Shown: positions 22,952 to 33,241 of the stretch, piece after piece
Layout of the letters: each line of letters begins with the position of its first letter
How positions within the stretch are numbered: the first letter of the stretch is position 1
Assembly: GCA_012932865.1 (NCBI GenBank)
Contig: SAXG01000014.1
Coordinates: 977,525 to 1,041,524 of the forward strand
Direction of reading: 5' to 3'
Length of the DNA: 64,000 nucleotides
Source of the DNA: Amylostereum areolatum
Lineage: Eukaryota > Basidiomycota > Agaricomycetes > Russulales > Stereaceae
Notes under the pieces: generated by a model
The model's input: the letters and a program-made list of their open reading frames with translations, nothing else
Database searches by the model: none
Told to the model about the DNA's origin: nothing
Program-made: the position numbers and the translations under genes

Positions 22952-25136
22952 CTAGGACGCTTGGAAACCTACACCTTCTTCCCCCAGAGGCTTGCCTTGC
23001 GGCGTTGAGCAAATGGGAACACATTCCTCATAGCTGCCGTTGCTACCACTTGCTGAGGACGCAGAGCCAGTACCAAGCGACCACATCTCTGCGGACTCGT
23101 TGTTGGGAGTGGGGTTGGGAGTGGGGTTGTCAAAGGTGTCAAAAGTGTCTGGGAATGGTGGGGCAGGAGTCGGCAATATCACAGGGGCCATCATAATGTC
23201 GTCGAGGTGATCGTCCGGGATAAGTGGGAAAATATGTACCGATTCCTGGGTGAACGGAGGGGACAAAGGGTTGTGACTTATTGGGAACACTGTTGAGGAA
23301 TCTGCATGGTTGATCGCCAGGCCAGAGCCAGAGAAATCAGCACTGGAGGAGGGAAGATCTAGAAAGACTCCTGTATTATCATTGAAAGCGCCGACAGCCT
23401 TGTCTTCTTCGACTAGAAGATCTTCAGAAAGTGTGCCAGGATGCTGAAAGTATGGTCAATTTGCTGTGTACAATAGAATGAGGAGATTTACAAACCCAAT
23501 ACAGTGGTCATGAAGGATGTTGAGTGCACTGAAGCTTGCAGTGGCTTCGTCCATTATTCCGGACTCTATCACTGGTGTCTTGGACCCGGCTAATGCAAGC
23601 TATGTAAGAGCGACTTCATTGTGAACTATTGAAAATTAAGACGTACCATTCTGACGCCTTGGACGCTTCAACGCCCTCTTCCTCTGTGCTGCACGAATCG
23701 ATTCCTCCTCATCTTCTGGCTCGGTGTCACCACTTAGGTCAACTACAGTCGGCCTTTCCTGTAGGTGAAGGTTAGTTAGCATACATTCAACATGGCGGAA
23801 TGTAGGACGTACTCTTTCCCTTTGTGTCCTCAGGACGGCGAAGAACTAGACCACAAGCTTGTTATACGTCCTTGATTGCGTCCAGTGCGCACAAGCCACT
23901 TTATGTAAGTGTCCAGGGTGAACGAAGGAATGATTCCTGAGATAAAATCAGTCACAGGACATTTTCAAAAAACAGGACGCCATTACCAATGTATATTGTT
24001 TGCTCCAGATAAGGTTTGTTCTTGGGAACACGATGCTCGAGCATGTCCTTTCCAGAGAGATCATCGCTCAACGCGCGCACTCCAAGGCGTTGATAGTCCT
24101 TGAAGAGAAGCACCCAGTAACACTCCGAGTCGTCATCAGGATTTGATAAAGGATGATGTTCGTCAAGGTAGTCATGTAGATCGGGAAAGTATACGCGCAT
24201 ACGTTGCTTGAGCATCGTCATATCTTCAAAGTCAAAGAATTGGATGGGGGCACGGCCTTGAGATTCAGGGTCTGGGTCCCTTTTGATCCAGAGGCCTGTT
24301 TGACGAAGCCTCTCCATTCCTTGAGAACGAGGAACAGAGGCACCATCTACAACCTTAGTGGACAGCCCATCTTCCTATGACAATATATTAGGATGCAGGC
24401 ACATAGAATGATATGTCTACAATACGACTCACAGTAACTTCAGTCCAAAATGACGACCATATTTCCAACACAGAATTTGCCCGCCTGCAGTTGTCGAGGA
24501 CTGTACGCTTTCCAGAAGCCAGTCTACAGGTAGGATATAGTAAGATGGTTAGAAAATCAGCATAGCGTACAGAGGACAATTTGCTTACGCACCTTCTTAT
24601 CAGTTGACCTACAGCCACAGTAGAGACCTTCTTCCTTCCGCCCCCTCCTCACACCTTGCTTGCGTTGAGGCGGCGAGTAATCGCTATCGTCCTGGTCCAG
24701 GTCAGAAACACGCTGTTTCAAGCCGGCTGTGGCCTCCTGGCGTGCGAGGTCCAATTGATAGTGAGCCGATGAGGATGTCGATGAGGATGCTTGACTAGGA
24801 CCTGTAGGATGTTTGCTATGCTTGCCTACGATGCGCAACATTAGCGACGTGCTGTCTGTTGATATAGGAGATGGTTTGGATAGCTTGTGGTTGGAAGAGG
24901 GGGGCCACTTGTGTCGAAGGTGAGGGGAGGGGAAGAGACGGTGCATGAGTTGATGTTTGGATCGACTGGAGGAGTAAAATTAGGAGAGCGGGGTCTACGC
25001 TAGCAAAGGGATGGAGAGATTTGGGATGACCACACGTGCGACAAAGGGGATCGTCTCCGCTCGCAGACTCAGAACTCTGGAAGGGAAAGCAGGTGCATGA
25101 GGCGTCAAACCGGCAAGTGAGGGTGTCGGCGGACAT
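22952..25136 (-). CDS. Unknown protein with N-terminal Cys/His motif, downstream of the integrase gene
   Basis: Multi-exon gene starting at 25136 (MSADTLTCRFDASCTC). The N-terminus has a putative metal-binding pattern C-x6-C-x-C...C-x2-C-x6-H (CRTCGHPKSLHPF). A middle part contains LDLARQEATAGLKQRVSDL and a short GLYCGC. A large exon (about 24379-23989) encodes IQFFDFEDMTMLKQRMRVYF and HPLSNPDDDSECYWVLLFKD, then KPYLEQTIYIG. Smaller exons follow (one pair separated by a 47-nt intron), including an acidic LSGDTEPEDEEESI and a basic KRALKRPRRQN. The last exon is Pro/Thr-rich, ending EEGVGFQAS at 22952. Two junctions, near 24870 and 24570, are ambiguous. The start lies 283 bp past the integrase stop, on the same strand. 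Function unknown. Confidence 0.6.
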
Positions 25137-25418
25137 AGATGGAGGGGGAAAATTTGGGAATTGAGAGAAAGAGATGGGGGGAAGGGGGAGGAGGAGCAAT
25201 AAGGGTGGCGAGAGACCTTGTTTGGCGACGGCGGTTGTAGATATAGGCTCAAGAGGATGTGATTCTTGTGAAGATTGACCCTGGTCTGTTCTGTGACGGT
25301 GAGCCACGCAGTCCAGATCGCTTGTGCTTGCAAGGTACGCGGGCATAGGTCCTATTTAGAATATTGAGCTTCAAGCCGAGTCACCGAAGACCGACAGCGG
25401 ACGTAACATACCGGGTAA

Positions 25419-27475
25419 CTATACCTGAAACATGGTAAGAACCTGGAGGGCTTGACACCAACGGATAGCTCTTGGGCGCCAAACTGCAATTGGAAGAGGA
25501 ATAGTTATCGTCCGTGTACGACGGATGCCAAGTGGGATTGTGCCAGACGTTGGATATCCTCTAGGACCCCACTCGGCATCAGTGAGCCTCATATTATCTG
25601 GAATAATTCCCTGTTGCTGAACCTCCTGTAGCGCCATCCAAAAGGCGTCTTCTTCGGCTTGATTTCCAAGGAACGGGCTCCGATGCCGTGCGACGGGAAT
25701 AGCTTCGTGGCGAATGTTAGGTTGTTGGTCCGCATGAATCTGAGCGGCCAAGTTGTGATCGACCATGGGTTCTGTATCGGCTACAGAATCCAAATCTTCT
25801 TCATCCGACGCATGTCCTGCTCCCGTTTGACCCTCAGTGTGTGTGACAGAATTCCCATTGATACCGTAGCCAGCTTGTAGAAGTTCCGACGGGACTGTTG
25901 TATAGTCATCTGGATTTCCAGATATACCTTGCTCTGTTAACGCCAAAAAACGCATATCCTAGACCAACCAATATCAGTGATCGTCTAAGAGAGACAAAAT
26001 GTCCTACCTACCAGAGGTGTTTGATCTTGCGTTGTTGGGCCACTGACGCCGTGATGGTTCCACTCCTCCTGAAACTGAAGACAATCTGCGTCGATCTCAT
26101 CAAGGAATAGTCGATGGAGAAGCCATAAATGGTGTGGATTTCGCCGATTATGCTCGTGAATATCCTCAAGACGAATAAAAAAGGCCCGCCACGGACGTAT
26201 GGCCTGCATACCCAAATCGACCCATAGTCGCTCAATTCTTTGGTTGTTTGTTGAGCTGAGTTCATTTATTAGAACGATAGCACTAAAGTCAATATGAACA
26301 ACACACCTGCCCCACATAAATGAGGCTCGATTTGCTCCATTCAGCAGAATCATTGTCACAGCCATATCTGCATTTTCACCACCACGATCTCCTCGCATCC
26401 TTGAAGGAACACCAAACCTTTCAATCGCCTTTTCGAATAGACGAAGCACAGTGTTTGCTGTATTGTCAGTGCTTGCCTTGATACCGGTCACCTGTAGGCA
26501 GATGAGAATACATAGTGTAGAGAATAAAATTGGATAAGCCTACCGTTCGACAATAGCCATCAATAAACCCGTGGACAATGATGCCCCATTGAATTAGTTT
26601 ATGACGACCATCTGCATGCCAAAGATAGTTTGGACCTGGAACACTATACTTGCGCCGCTTGATTGTTGCCCTGCGTCGTAGAATCGTTCCGAGAGGATCA
26701 ACCCTTTTGATCGATGCAAGAACCCGGTCTTTAGGAACGCGCACCCCTTGAGTGAGAAGAAATGCTAGAACGAAGCGTTGACCTGCGACCGGCTTCATCA
26801 GCTTGTATGTGCGGACAAGGTTGTCTAGTTCATCGTCTGATAATTCTGAAAACCGATGATGGAGACCGTGCTCGCGACGATGGCGATAGAGAGTGGAACG
26901 ATGAATATGTAGAGTCTTGGACAGCTTATTGAGCTGTATCTTGCGGTGGGTAGATGTCGCCTCTTCGAGAAACTCCTTATTGATTATGTTCTTTGGACGT
27001 CCCCGCTTTCCGGTATTCTCCTTTGTGATAGGATTGAGCCTGATTATCTTTTCTGTAGAGCTGGTGTGTAGCGTAAGCACGGCGAGGAGATATAGGCTCT
27101 AAGCTCTAAAGAAATGTGAACGCACGTATGTCTGACAGCATCTGCTGCCTCATTCAACTGCTTGATCGCCTGGCCCAACTGTGTCGCACAATGTTCAACC
27201 CAAGGGAGGCTCTCCACTTCAGCAGCGAGAGCGATAAGAATGGGGACCATATCGTCCTGAAGCCTTTTCGAAAGGACACGTAGCCTCAGTGGTTCAGAGT
27301 CCTCCTGTCGAAGGATACGAATTGCCTGGTGATAAGCATCGGAAAGATTACGGTGAAGAGCCTGGACTTCATGGGGCCACTGTCGTTCAGCAGGAAGCCT
27401 CGGAAAGTTGAGAGGTAGAGAAGCCATGCGAGACGGAGGTTGTGGTGTGGTGATGCAAGAAGAACGATGATCCAT
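25419..27475 (-). CDS. Integrase-core (DDE) domain protein
   Basis: Five exons: 27475-27126, 27060-26544, 26491-26307, 26255-26012 and 25958-25419, giving 611 residues; an alternative start is at 27427. A basic RGRPKN motif and a helix-turn-helix (~155-180, IQLNKLSKTLHIHRSTLYRH) precede an RNase H-fold integrase core. Candidate catalytic residues are D267 (WHADGRHKL), D324 (MRGDRGGEN) and E359 (NNQRIERLW). The last two are 35 apart, as in retroviral-type D,D35E integrases. HGFIDGYCRTVTGIKAS supports splicing of the 52-nt intron, and the 51-nt intron 26256-26306 is in phase and has no stop, so unspliced reading also stays open. There is no reverse transcriptase or protease, hence not an LTR retrotransposon. 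The C-terminal ~180 residues are acidic, then Trp/Arg-rich. This fits the integrase-core family common in agaricomycetes; mobility is unproven. Confidence 0.85.
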
Positions 27476-27584
27476 TTGATTGTACTGTGCGCAGTATATG
27501 TTAACATGCACCCGCCACATTTTTGTACACGACTCACCTATATTATCCTGACTCCACGTCTCTCTTGTGCCAGCTCATTCCACC

Positions 27585-28572
27585 ATGCAGTCCATACCGC
27601 CTACTGTTGGATGGTCCATCACATCGGCAGAGCCAATTTTGTCCCAATCTCATTATTATGAGCGATACGCTATCTTTCAAGTACGCCGTGGTTTCGAGTC
27701 TTTGTAGGTGTCATTTCTGATCCATCGGTCCAGGTTGAGAACGTGTACTTCAAACTACCTGTTGATATGCTTCGTCAGCGTATCAGTGTTATCAACGACA
27801 TGTTCACGATCCCACCTCCGGAGGATGCTATCGAGGGAAGCGACAACGAACATGCTATCCAGCTTCCCGGAGCCACTGCCAAGCAATTTAGCTTTCTCGC
27901 AGATTTTCTGTTTCGACCGTAAGCCACATTTCCTCCTGTAGAATGAAACTGTCTTGATGCCAACATACCAGAAGAGATTTGACGACAAACAACTTTGATG
28001 CACTTTGCGCTCTACTCCATCTTGACCATTTGTGGACGATTCCCGATGCGCGCGACTTTGCACTAGACGATCTTCCCCGATGTCCCGAGTGGGACACTTC
28101 CTACCAGCTTGTGTTTGCAGTCCGATACGACATCCCCGAGTGGATCGAGCCTGCGTTTTGGGACTTGGTCAACCGTTCCTACGCCAAATTTGTCCCTCAT
28201 CATCTCGAAATTCTTGGACCATTGTTCTACGTCATCTTCCAGGCCAGAGAAAAGATCGCTCGGCACCGTGAAGATATTGCAACCGACGTGCCACCATTTG
28301 AAGCTGGATCTGTATGCAACAATCCTGCACGATGCGAGATGACATGGGAACGGACGTGGTTCAATGGAGTGACGAAGTCGCTGCTTCATCCTGAGCAGAA
28401 CCTAACCGGACGTCAGGTTTTGGAGTCGCTTGAGGCTGCCGTAGGGAAGGTTGATGGACTCTGCATCACTTGCCATGTTCACAGCATGCGTAAGGTGAAG
28501 GAGGCTGGTGTATTGACTCTTGAAGAGGATATCTTCGCCAACTTCATGGCGGAGTTGACTTCTCAGGTGTAG
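27585..28572 (+). CDS. BTB/POZ-domain protein
   Basis: Three exons: 27585-27680, 27734-27918 and 27972-28572. Introns are 53 nt each with correct phase, and the start context is CACCATGC. The BTB fold begins after a short leader: RYAIFQVENVYFKLPVDML, then NDMFTIPPPEDA, HAIQLPGATAKQFSFLADFL and DALCALLHLDHLWTIPDA. This is the typical agaricomycete BTB architecture with a C-terminal helical extension (VRYDIPEWIEPAFWDLV) and a Cys-containing segment (CNNPARCEMTWERTWFNGV, then GLCITCHVHS). BTB domains mediate dimerisation and often cullin-3 recruitment; no Kelch or zinc-finger partner domain is visible here. The gene is divergent from the integrase gene, with 109 bp between start codons if the longer integrase start is used. 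Confidence 0.8.
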
Positions 28573-29761
28573 TTTATGGCTATCATACTCTGGTCGTACT
28601 CGGCTTGGAAATTAACTTGCTGTGTGCGAATGGAATAGAGAGATAGGACGTGCTAAGTTACACCTGCACAGGCTAGTGGCCCCATCTTCTCCATTCATCA
28701 CCCCATGCTCCCCACTGTGTCACTCTTCTGCACCACACTACGCAGTGATCGCCCATGCGTTGCATGTTACTGGGAGCCCGGACTCGAAGATACAATGTCC
28801 TTTTGCGTCCGATGAACGGAAGCTAGGGGGGAAAGGGTAAGCAGACCGTCCCCTGATTGATAGAGAAATAAACTCACCAGCAATGTACACGCGTGCAACT
28901 GCACCCTATTCAGGCCCACCGACTCTCCACGACTTGATGCTGCAGGCTGATTTTGCGCGATCCGTGACGCGTCCGAGAGCGTCCCCGTCCCCGCCTCCGC
29001 CTCAAATGCGTCGAAAAATGCCATGAGCCCGAGCGCGTCCCTGTCGAACCTCGGCACTGTTGTCCACGTCCCGCTCCTCCACCGTGGCTGTCAGCACCTG
29101 CGCCTGCGCCATCGTCTGCGGTGTCGGCGTGAATTTTGATTTGGACAGGGAGGAAGCAGGAGGGGGGTGGGGCGGCACGCTGGCCCAGAGGGAGGCGGAG
29201 GAGCGCACTTTGCGGAGTGTGGCAAGCGCGGTCGCAGTTTGGTGTCGGCGGTTGGTGCACTTGGTTACAACGACGATGAAGTGGTTGATTGGTTGGTTAG
29301 GTAGACACTGTTGCAGGACGCTCAATGAGATGACGTTCTTTGATGATCCTCAAGGCAGACTCTGGCGAGAGGAGGGCGTCAGCGGAACGGTTCAAAGCGA
29401 CGAAACGGGGGACGGACCTGGCGAGCCCATCTGTAGCATCCCGCTACGGGCTAGGCGGGCTCCCAGTGCCAGTTCGTGCACAGCCACAGCCACAGGAGCA
29501 GGTGGCGGCTCCGAAAGGACGGCACCATGCGGAAGTGACGCCTGAGTTGATCAACAGGCTGTAGGCCCGTTTCGGCGAGGGCGTGGCTTGTCGGAATGAC
29601 GTAGGGGCCCGGGCTCGGCGACGAAGGGGGAGATGAAAAGGGACAAGTAGAATGTTCTAGAAAAGAATTAAGGTGTAGATGTGGGCGACGTCGGAGCGAC
29701 CTCGAGGCGCACAGCCATCAGCTTTGTGCCTCGTGTCTCTCAACGCAGCAGGGGGCATGAG
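28573..29761. other. Unresolved coding-like region
   Basis: A plus-strand frame at 29343-29564 (ILKADSGERRASAERFKA ... VTPELINRL, then stop) has coding character. So does a minus-strand frame at 29050-28875 (PRFDRDALGLMAFFDAFEAE). Neither connects to a start codon through convincing splice sites. At least one small gene is probable, but I cannot state its strand or product. Confidence 0.3.
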
Positions 29762-32600
29762 TTAGAGGGTACACTCATGGACCGGGTTCCACAACGAAAC
29801 CTGCAACCTGTCCGAGCCCACCAGCACGTCGCCGAAGCTCGGATGCATGAGGAGAGCCCGGAACGGCACGTCACCCAGAGGGCTCAGCGCTTTGTTACTG
29901 CTTCGCTGCAGTCGCGGTCCTTTGTGCAAGCTCAACACCATGCTCTCTAGGTCAAGAGGACAAGGGGATGGTAGTGGTTCTAGGGAAAGTCGTGTACGTG
30001 GCAAAGAAGACGAAGCGCGAAGCGATGAGATTCTCATGGAGTTACAGCCGAATATATGTACATATATATATATATATATATAAGTGTCTGTTTCCGTCCC
30101 GCTGCCATCCAATGGGACATCGTGCATGGCAAGAGTGGCGGATGGCGAGGGTGAAGTTGTGCGCGACGAGGGCGCGCGGGTAAGGTATCTGTGTTTTTGA
30201 TAAGTTTCCTTCTAGGGTGGGAGACGCTTGCGCTTACCTTCGTCTCTTCTAGGATCCCCCCATGGTGCTTTGGACGAGGCTGAACGCGACCGACATTGTC
30301 GCGGCGTGCGACGCACAGGCGCACAGCGTCGGTCGCGTCTAGTGTCGGAATGGGGGTGTCGCGGGAGAGAGGCCGCCGTCCCGCCCGTCGCCACGCGCTC
30401 GCCGTCCCGCTCGTCGTCACCCGCCCGCCGCCGCGCCCCCGCCCGCGCGTAAAGACCCGGGAGGCCATGTTCTCGCAATGGGCGCGTTCGGGTTTGCGGG
30501 CTACTGGGGCGCACGTGTGGGAGGAGCGCTCGACCGAGCTCATCGCGCAGAAGCGCGCGCAGATTGCGGAGCGGAGGAGAAGGCGGTGGAGGTGTCGGGG
30601 AACGCGGGGCTCGCGGCGGCATTGCAAGCGCGAGCGGAGCAGGACATGTTCATGCCGTTGTTCGCATTGTGAGTGTGTTGAGGGCGCGCGTCGGGGGAGG
30701 GAGGCGATGAGGGAGTACCACGTCACGACCGACGTTCGCGTGGGGAACGGTGATGCGAAGATGGTGAGTATCTTGTAAAGGTGTCGAGGTATATGCGGCT
30801 CACCTTTGTCCTTTTCCAGCGGTTCCCCCACGCTCACGGATCTCCCTCCAGCTGTCGGAATGCGTGGGGTGTGTGGGTGGATGGGCCTAAGACGGGGGTT
30901 TGGCCGCCCGCGCAGCGAGGAGGCGGGGGGGGGGGGGGGGTGTCCACTGTCTTCAGTGTGCGTCTGCGCGACCAGAGCGGGAGCACACAGCGCGCGCACG
31001 CGACGGCGGTGCGGACGTAGTGCGTGCTCCAGGCGTCTTCGCCTGCGAGCCCGCGGGAGGCGTCCGGGCCCCAGTCCTCCCATGGCACCTCCGAGTTGGC
31101 GGTGGTGTCGTCTGCGTCCGTGGCGCGAGGCCCGGCGATTGTCCGCGCTCCGGGTACTGTGCGTCATCGTCGAGCCGGGCTTGGGACTGGTCGCACGTGC
31201 TGCGCTCGACATGGCCGACGCGTTGCGGGCGTGGGGAGACGTCGTGGTAGAGGTGAGCGTTCCGTTGCGAAGGATGGGCTTGGGGGAGGCAGTCCGGGCG
31301 GGCGCGTCGATGGCCTCCTTGATGTCGGGGGTAAAATGGGTAGGCTCTGACGCGGTGAGGGGAGGTGTCGTGTCGGCGGGAGAAGACACGCCGGCACCTG
31401 CGGCAAGGACGGCGGGATGCTGAGGCGGCGGATCCAACGCTTTCTCGTCCTGGGCAGGTGGAGTGGCCAAGGGAGCGGGTGGACCACCGACGGCAACCGA
31501 AGGTTGTCGGTGAACGTCTGCAGCAGTATCTGGTTCTGACTTGGTAACGGTGCTTTCACTGACGTGTTCGACAAAGCGAGGTGGTTGTTCGGAAGTCGGA
31601 GCGAACGCGACGGTGGTGTCGGTGGTTGGAGCCTCTGACGCTGTTTCGGTGGCATGCGTGAGTGTAGGCTCGGCGATGGGGGGTCCTCCCATGGCACCTC
31701 CGAGTTGGCGGTGGTGTCGTCTGCGTCCGTGGCGCGAGGCCCGGCGAGGACGCGCACGAGGCGGGCGGAGTCAAATGAGGGCCATTTGAGAGACATCTTG
31801 AGCGCGAGGACGCGCGTCTCGGCACATCGGGCTCGTAGGCTGAGGCTGCCATGCGGAGGGAGACGTTGGTGTCGTCGAGGGGGCTGTCGGCTGGAAGGGC
31901 CAGACGGACGGGAGGGGCTGGAGCGGAGTCACCCAGCCTGAGGGCGTGGATGGCGAGGTGAGCCAATTGGGCGAGGGGGGCGTTATTGATCGGTTGGTGG
32001 GCGCGGGAGACGACAGCGTGCGCGTCGTCGAGAAAGACGAAACCGTCGAGGCCTTTTGCTTTGGGATCCTGAGGCGCGAGCGGGAGATCAGCCGACCGTC
32101 GGGTGCTCGTTCGCGTTCGAATGAAGGATATGTGCGAGGGAGGAAGGGCGAGGGGGGGGACTCGGAGACGGCGGCCGGATTTGTGCTGGGAGTTGCGGCA
32201 GAGGGTCTCGCGGAGGAGACGCTCTGAGCGGGAGGGGGCTCGAAGGAAGTCGAGGTTGATGGGACTGGGACCGGGGCCTGCACCGAGAGTGTGGGCGTGC
32301 GTGTAGGGGGGTTTTGAGGGGCTGTGGTGGAGGGAGGTGGGGGAAGGGGACATGGCGAGGGTGGGACGAACGGGGGTGCCAGTCGAGGGAGGAGCGGGAG
32401 GGGAGGTGGCCGAGGCCGAGGCTGAGGGCGCGGGGGCACAGTGGGGAGGGAGTGTTGGGCGTTGGGTAAGGACACGGGTGGGACGCGTGGGAGCGGGTGC
32501 GAGGTGGGGTGAGGACGTAGGTGATCGTGGCCGGGGTGGTACGCATGGAGGAGGGGATGGTAGGGCTGTGGGCACCGTTCCGCGTGATCAGCGACACGGT
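29762..32600 (-). CDS. Probable gene(s) of unresolved structure, Ser/Pro-rich
   Basis: Coding-like minus-strand segments appear in order: an upstream Pro/Ser-rich stretch with INLDFLRAPSRSERLLRETL and GLDGFVFLDDAHAVVSRAH (about 32.3-31.9 kb), SLKWPSFDSARLVRVLAGP (31.8 kb), a long Thr/Ala/Pro-rich frame (31692-31100), WGPDASRGLAGEDAWSTHYV (31.05 kb) and a terminal segment with LMHPSFGDVLVGSDRLQVSL ending at 29762. The phases do not chain without guesswork. A 64-bp direct repeat splits two segments that would otherwise read as neighbours. Plus-strand segments around 30480-30760 (for example SGNAGLAAALQARAEQDMFM) also look coding, so two overlapping or damaged genes are possible. No domain recognised. 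Confidence 0.3.
30062..30082. repeat. TA dinucleotide microsatellite
   Basis: Ten uninterrupted TA/AT units. Confidence 0.85.
31075..31138 (+). repeat. 64-bp direct repeat, copy 1
   Basis: Identical, base for base, to 31684-31747. Starts TCCTCCCATGGCACCTCCGA and ends GGCGCGAGGCCCGGCGA. Flanking bases differ. Confidence 0.95.
31684..31747 (+). repeat. 64-bp direct repeat, copy 2
   Basis: Second perfect copy, 609 bp away from the first. On the minus strand both copies encode ATDADDTTANSEVPWED in the same relative frame. Confidence 0.95.
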
Positions 32601-33241
32601 GCACGGTTGAGGTGCGGGCGGAATAGCGCAGCTGGGCGATAAACGGGGCCAGCGGACGGAGAGCGGTGGTCGTGTGGGGGCGGTGCGAAGGATCGGACAG
32701 TGGGCCTACAACTATTAGGGGGTGCACACGAGTCGCGACGGAGGAGGTCAATTGGTGGGAAAGAAGAAAACAAAGACCCAATAAACGCACCAAGTTATAG
32801 TGTTTGTCCTAACCGGAATCGCGTAGGCTTTGACCTTAAAGAGTCGCCATGAAGAGCGGTGGTCAATCTTCCGGGGACTGGGAGAGACACTGGACGCCGT
32901 CGCAGCGTAACTAGCGAGAAGAAACAAATAATGAGATGAGTCAAACTCGATCGGAGACGAAGGAAAATGCACCTTGAATTCTGCTGTTGGAATGGCCAGA
33001 GATTTGAATGCGTACAGGAGGGTGGGGGCCCGGGGGTGATGAGAGTTGGAAGAGCAGATAAACAAGTCGAAGTCACACTCGACGCGCGCAGACGGACTTG
33101 ATCGTGGCTTCGTTCGCACCATCATCATCGATCTCCACTACCTCTCTGCCTCTACGTGCTTTGCTTCTCCGCCTGGTGAGTACAGTGTATATATTGATGA
33201 TGCTAATGAACTAACAGCATACACCCCTTCCCAGTACCACG
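32601..33241. other. Upstream region, possible 5' exons on the minus strand
   Basis: Minus-strand frames with some coding character (LYAFKSLAIPTAEFKVHF near 33.0 kb; ATRVHPLIVVGPLSDP near 32.7 kb) may be 5' exons of the unresolved locus to the left. The right end must include the promoter of the gene starting at 33242. Confidence 0.3.

Noticed and set aside
25419..27475. LTR retrotransposon
   Set aside because: No reverse transcriptase, RNase H, protease or gag-like zinc knuckle, and no long terminal repeats were found around the integrase gene.
30034..31692. A single 552-codon minus-strand open frame as one gene
   Set aside because: Only parts of it read like protein. Better coding stretches lie in other frames within the same span, and it runs through the direct repeat in a frame that yields Arg-rich filler.
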